The notes under the pieces were generated by a model. That model did not search any database, was not told where the DNA came from, and was given only the letters and a program-made list of their open reading frames with translations. Below are positions 6,221 to 8,444 of a stretch of DNA of 8,444 nucleotides, piece by piece (position 1 is the stretch's first letter; each line of letters begins with the position of its first letter). Made by a program: the position numbers and the translations under genes. The stretch lies in contig JBGAIL010000198.1 in the NCBI GenBank assembly GCA_044225565.1, positions 1 through 8,444 on the forward strand. The letters are read 5' to 3'. This DNA comes from CAVXAE01 sp044225565 (GTDB taxonomy: Bacteria; Pseudomonadota; Gammaproteobacteria; Steroidobacterales; Steroidobacteraceae).

Positions 6221-6248
6221 TTGCCGGCAAGAGCTCGCAGGGTAGACT
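6221..6248 (+). promoter_or_regulatory. Candidate promoter of the btuF-like gene, with palindrome over the -35
   Basis: TTGCCG (6221-6226, four of six -35 bases) and TAGACT (6243-6248, four of six -10 bases) are separated by 16 nt. Transcription would start near 6255, giving a leader of about 20 nt with a proper ribosome site. The -35 lies in a perfect 10-bp palindrome TTGCCGGCAA (6221-6230), which might be a regulator site. There is no room for a cobalamin riboswitch in such a leader. This is moderate evidence only. Confidence 0.4.
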
Positions 6249-6265
6249 GCCGTCCCTCGGCATTC

Positions 6266-6270
6266 CGGAG
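6266..6270 (+). promoter_or_regulatory. Ribosome binding site of the btuF-like gene
   Basis: CGGAG lies 5 nt before the ATG at 6276 and supports that start. The tetR and Nudix genes, by contrast, lack a ribosome site. Confidence 0.65.
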
Positions 6271-6275
6271 CGCTC

Positions 6276-7199
6276 ATGAGCGGTCGGCGACGCTCGACGA
6301 TTTCCTACCTCTCCCGCGCTTTACTCGTGCTGCCTGTGGTCGCGTGGTGCACCACCGTCACGGACGACGAAGGGCGCCGGGTAACGGTGCCGGATTCCGT
6401 GACGCGTATCGTCAGCATCGCACCAGGTGCGACGGAGATGCTGTTCGCAGCCGGGGCGGGAGGCCGCGTCATCGCCACCGTCGAATATTCCGACGAGCCA
6501 CCCGAAGCCCGAGCGGTGCCACGCATCGGCGATGGCATTGCGGTCGACATGGAACGTATGGTCGCGCTGCGCCCCGATGTGGTGGTCGTATGGCCCGGCG
6601 GTGGAAATCCTGCGCAGATTGCCAAGCTCGCTACCCTGGGGTTCCCGCTGTACCACCAGCAGGTGAATACGCTTGCGGACATCCCGCGCTCCTTGCGCAG
6701 GCTGGGCGCCTTGGCGAATACACAGTGGGCCGCTGAAGCTGCGGCGAGCGATATCGAAGCGAGGCTCGACCGGCTCGAGAAGCATCATGGTACGGGAGAG
6801 CGACTCAGCGTTTTGCTGCAAGTCTGGAATCATCCCATCTATACGGTTGGCGGACGGCACCTGATGTCGGACGCATTGCGCATCTGTGGTACGAGCAACG
6901 TTTTCGCAGATCTGGAGAGCGTTGGACCGGCAGTCGACGTAGAAGCCGTCATCGCGCGCGACCCAGACGTGATCATGGCTGTCGCGCCGGCAGCTACTGC
7001 GCGGGAGTGGTTGCACGAATGGCAGCGATTCAAACGGATGAAGGCAGTGCGGGCGGCGCGACTCCTCGTCTTCGATGACAGTCGTCTGTCGCGGCTCGGG
7101 CCCAGCGCAGTCGCTGCCACGGAAGATCTGTGCGCGGCACTCGATGCGGCACGCAGCGCAAATCCAGGCACAGCGCCGCCGACCAGCAGGTCGCGGTGA
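6276..7199 (+). CDS. Periplasmic cobalamin-binding protein, BtuF-like (ABC substrate-binding)
   Basis: The 307-residue protein fits the class III periplasmic binding proteins (BtuF/FhuD/FecB type). A basic N-terminus (SGRRRS) and a hydrophobic stretch (about 11-24) form an export signal ending near Cys25. The tryptophan before that Cys makes a true lipobox unlikely. The first lobe begins RIVSIAPGATEMLFAAGAGG (44-63), the hallmark opening of this family, followed by VDMERMVALRPDVVVVW. A long linker helix (about 147-171) leads to the second lobe with VWNHPIYTVGG, then LRICGTSNVFADL and VDVEAVIARDPDVIMAVAP, typical of BtuF homologues. It would deliver vitamin B12 or a related corrinoid to an ABC importer; no permease, ATPase or TonB receptor gene lies in this window. 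Haem or siderophore binding cannot be excluded. It is divergent from tetR (153-nt gap) and ends 18 nt from the convergent peptidase gene. Confidence 0.85.
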   Translation: MSGRRRSTISYLSRALLVLPVVAWCTTVTDDEGRRVTVPDSVTRIVSIAPGATEMLFAAGAGGRVIATVEYSDEPPEARAVPRIGDGIAVDMERMVALRPDVVVVWPGGGNPAQIAKLATLGFPLYHQQVNTLADIPRSLRRLGALANTQWAAEAAASDIEARLDRLEKHHGTGERLSVLLQVWNHPIYTVGGRHLMSDALRICGTSNVFADLESVGPAVDVEAVIARDPDVIMAVAPAATAREWLHEWQRFKRMKAVRAARLLVFDDSRLSRLGPSAVAATEDLCAALDAARSANPGTAPPTSRSR

Positions 7200-7217
7200 T
7201 GGGAGCGTGCGCTGACG

Positions 7218-8444
7218 TCAATTTCCGAGGAAACGCGTCAGGAACTCCACCGTCGCGACGTTCATGCGCAATTCGCTGCTGAAGCGCTTGATGTCGTGCG
7301 TCTCGTCCGGAAGCACGAGGAGCTCATGGTGTACGCCCTGGCTTGCCAGACGCCGAGCCAGATCGACAGTCTGGCTGAATCTCACATTGCGATCGTCGTC
7401 ACCGTGCACGAGCAGAACCGGTGATTTCCACGTGGATATCGCGGACACCGGGGAAGAGCGCCACGCAATGTCCAGCGCGCGCTCCGCGCCCGGGGCGATT
7501 TCGTAGCGGGTTCTGGAGAAGAGATCCTTCAGGTCGTATTGCATGATCCAGTCGTGCACGCCGTGGATGTCTACGCCGGCGGCGAACAGCCTCGAATCGT
7601 GCGCGAGTGCCATCGCGGTCAGATAACCACCGTAGGATCCACCATATACACCCACTCGAGCGGCATCTACGCCCGGTAGCGACTGCAGGTAGCGGCCCGC
7701 CGCCCTCACGTCCCGCAGCTCGGCGGCCCCGGCCTCCCCGGCAGCAGGAGGGAAATTGAGGTCGTGGCCGTAACCCACTCCCAGCCGGTAATTCACGGAC
7801 AGAACCGTGAAGCCGCGGCTCGCCAGATACTGGTTGATGGCGTAATGGTTGCCGTAGTACTCCATCCAGTGCCAGCCCAGCATCATCTGCCGCTGCGGCC
7901 CGCCGTGCAGGTAGACCACTGCCGGGCCTTTGGCGCCACCTTCTCCGGGCAGAAAGAGCTGCCCGCTGACCTTGACGCCATCCTCGGCTTCGAATTGCAC
8001 CCGGCGGGGGATGACCATTCGGGATTCGGGGAACGCGGCGGGCAGTCGGCCGCCGCGCAGCCAGCGCGGGCTGCTCCCGTCGCCTGCAAGCATCGCCGGA
8101 CGAGGCGGTTGCCGGGCCGTCGCACCCAGGAAGGCCACGGTTCCATCGGCCATCGGCACGGGCGAGTACTCGAGTCCGACACCGCGCGTCAGCGCTTTCG
8201 GCGCCTTCCCCGGAGAAACTTCGTAGAGATGTCGGCGATCGATGTCGTCCGGATCGGTACCCGCATTGGCGCTGAACACGATGCGAGAGCGCTCCGGCCC
8301 GATCGCCACCTCCTCCACCATGTAATCGCCGGGCGTGAGCAGCTCCGCAGCCCCTCCATCCAGTGGCACTGCATACAGATGCTGCCAGCCGTCCTGGTAG
8401 GAGCTGAACACCACGCGGTCCGGGGAAGCCCAGTCCATGAAGCC
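7218..8444 (-). CDS. S9-family serine peptidase (prolyl oligopeptidase/acylaminoacyl peptidase-like), 5' end outside window
   Basis: 408 codons are visible; the frame is still open at 8444, so the N-terminus and most of the beta-propeller are missing. An ATG at 8438 lies within propeller sequence and is not the true start. Visible residues 1-145 show propeller-blade repeats (RVVFSSYQDGWQHLYAV, RIVFSAN, HLYEVSPG). From about 150 an alpha/beta-hydrolase domain follows: oxyanion-type YLHGGP (178-183), NYRLG, the nucleophile motif GGSYGG with Ser270, Asp351 in HGDDDRNV, and His383 in DETHD. This is a complete Ser-Asp-His triad in family S9 order. Such enzymes cleave short peptides, often after proline or from acylated or dipeptidyl N-termini, and the propeller limits substrate size. 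Whether this one is exported cannot be judged without its N-terminus. It is convergent with the btuF-like gene, with no terminator in the 18-nt gap. Confidence 0.93.
   Translation of the reverse strand, partial: GFMDWASPDRVVFSSYQDGWQHLYAVPLDGGAAELLTPGDYMVEEVAIGPERSRIVFSANAGTDPDDIDRRHLYEVSPGKAPKALTRGVGLEYSPVPMADGTVAFLGATARQPPRPAMLAGDGSSPRWLRGGRLPAAFPESRMVIPRRVQFEAEDGVKVSGQLFLPGEGGAKGPAVVYLHGGPQRQMMLGWHWMEYYGNHYAINQYLASRGFTVLSVNYRLGVGYGHDLNFPPAAGEAGAAELRDVRAAGRYLQSLPGVDAARVGVYGGSYGGYLTAMALAHDSRLFAAGVDIHGVHDWIMQYDLKDLFSRTRYEIAPGAERALDIAWRSSPVSAISTWKSPVLLVHGDDDRNVRFSQTVDLARRLASQGVHHELLVLPDETHDIKRFSSELRMNVATVEFLTRFLGN

Noticed and set aside
6123..6275. Possible cobalamin riboswitch before the btuF-like gene
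   Set aside because: The gap is 153 nt, much of it taken by the tetR promoter and operator, and I see no B12-box-like conserved core. Cobalamin riboswitches are usually around 200 nt.
7213..7220. TGACGTCA palindrome between the convergent btuF-like and peptidase genes
   Set aside because: It includes the peptidase stop codon and lies between 3' ends, where an operator is unlikely. An 8-bp palindrome is expected by chance at this scale.

Overview
The window is GC-rich, densely coded bacterial chromosome with short intergenic gaps. Lipoprotein and Sec-type export signals and a tripartite-type RND efflux operon indicate a Gram-negative, most likely a proteobacterium. I cannot place it more finely from sequence alone. 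There are no rRNA or tRNA genes, insertion sequences, CRISPR arrays or phage genes, and no gene-free stretch longer than about 160 bases.

Left part (1-1326, + strand): the last 25 codons of a peroxiredoxin (ahpC) carry the C-terminal Cys-Pro-Cys of the three-cysteine, Mycobacterium-type AhpC. A complete ahpD follows with the CxxC, Glu and His of its active site. Together they form a peroxide-detoxification pair in which AhpD re-reduces AhpC. A GC-rich hairpin lies between them and a second hairpin follows ahpD. Next, with its own promoter, is a Nudix hydrolase resembling diadenosine tetraphosphate (Ap4A) hydrolases. Its 3' end overlaps, tail to tail, the 3' end of the efflux operon.

Middle part (1287-6122, - strand): a three-gene operon reading tetR - periplasmic adaptor - RND pump. 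The tetR stop and adaptor start overlap as ATGA, and 25 nt separate adaptor and pump. A near-ideal promoter upstream of tetR has its -35 box embedded in a perfect 17-bp inverted repeat, the likely autoregulatory TetR operator. No outer-membrane channel gene is present, so the pump probably borrows a TolC-like protein encoded elsewhere.

Right part (6276-8444): divergent from tetR is a periplasmic BtuF-like cobalamin (or related metal-chelate) binding protein. Convergent to it is the C-terminal part of an S9 (prolyl oligopeptidase family) serine peptidase that runs off the window edge.

Most of this is conventional gene content. The points most worth a second look are regulatory: two promoters that both place the -10 box exactly 10 nt before the ATG (near-leaderless mRNAs), the TetR palindrome that supplies a TTGACA on both strands, the ahpC-ahpD intercistronic hairpin, and the 40-bp convergent coding overlap. 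I found no evidence of a new multi-gene system.
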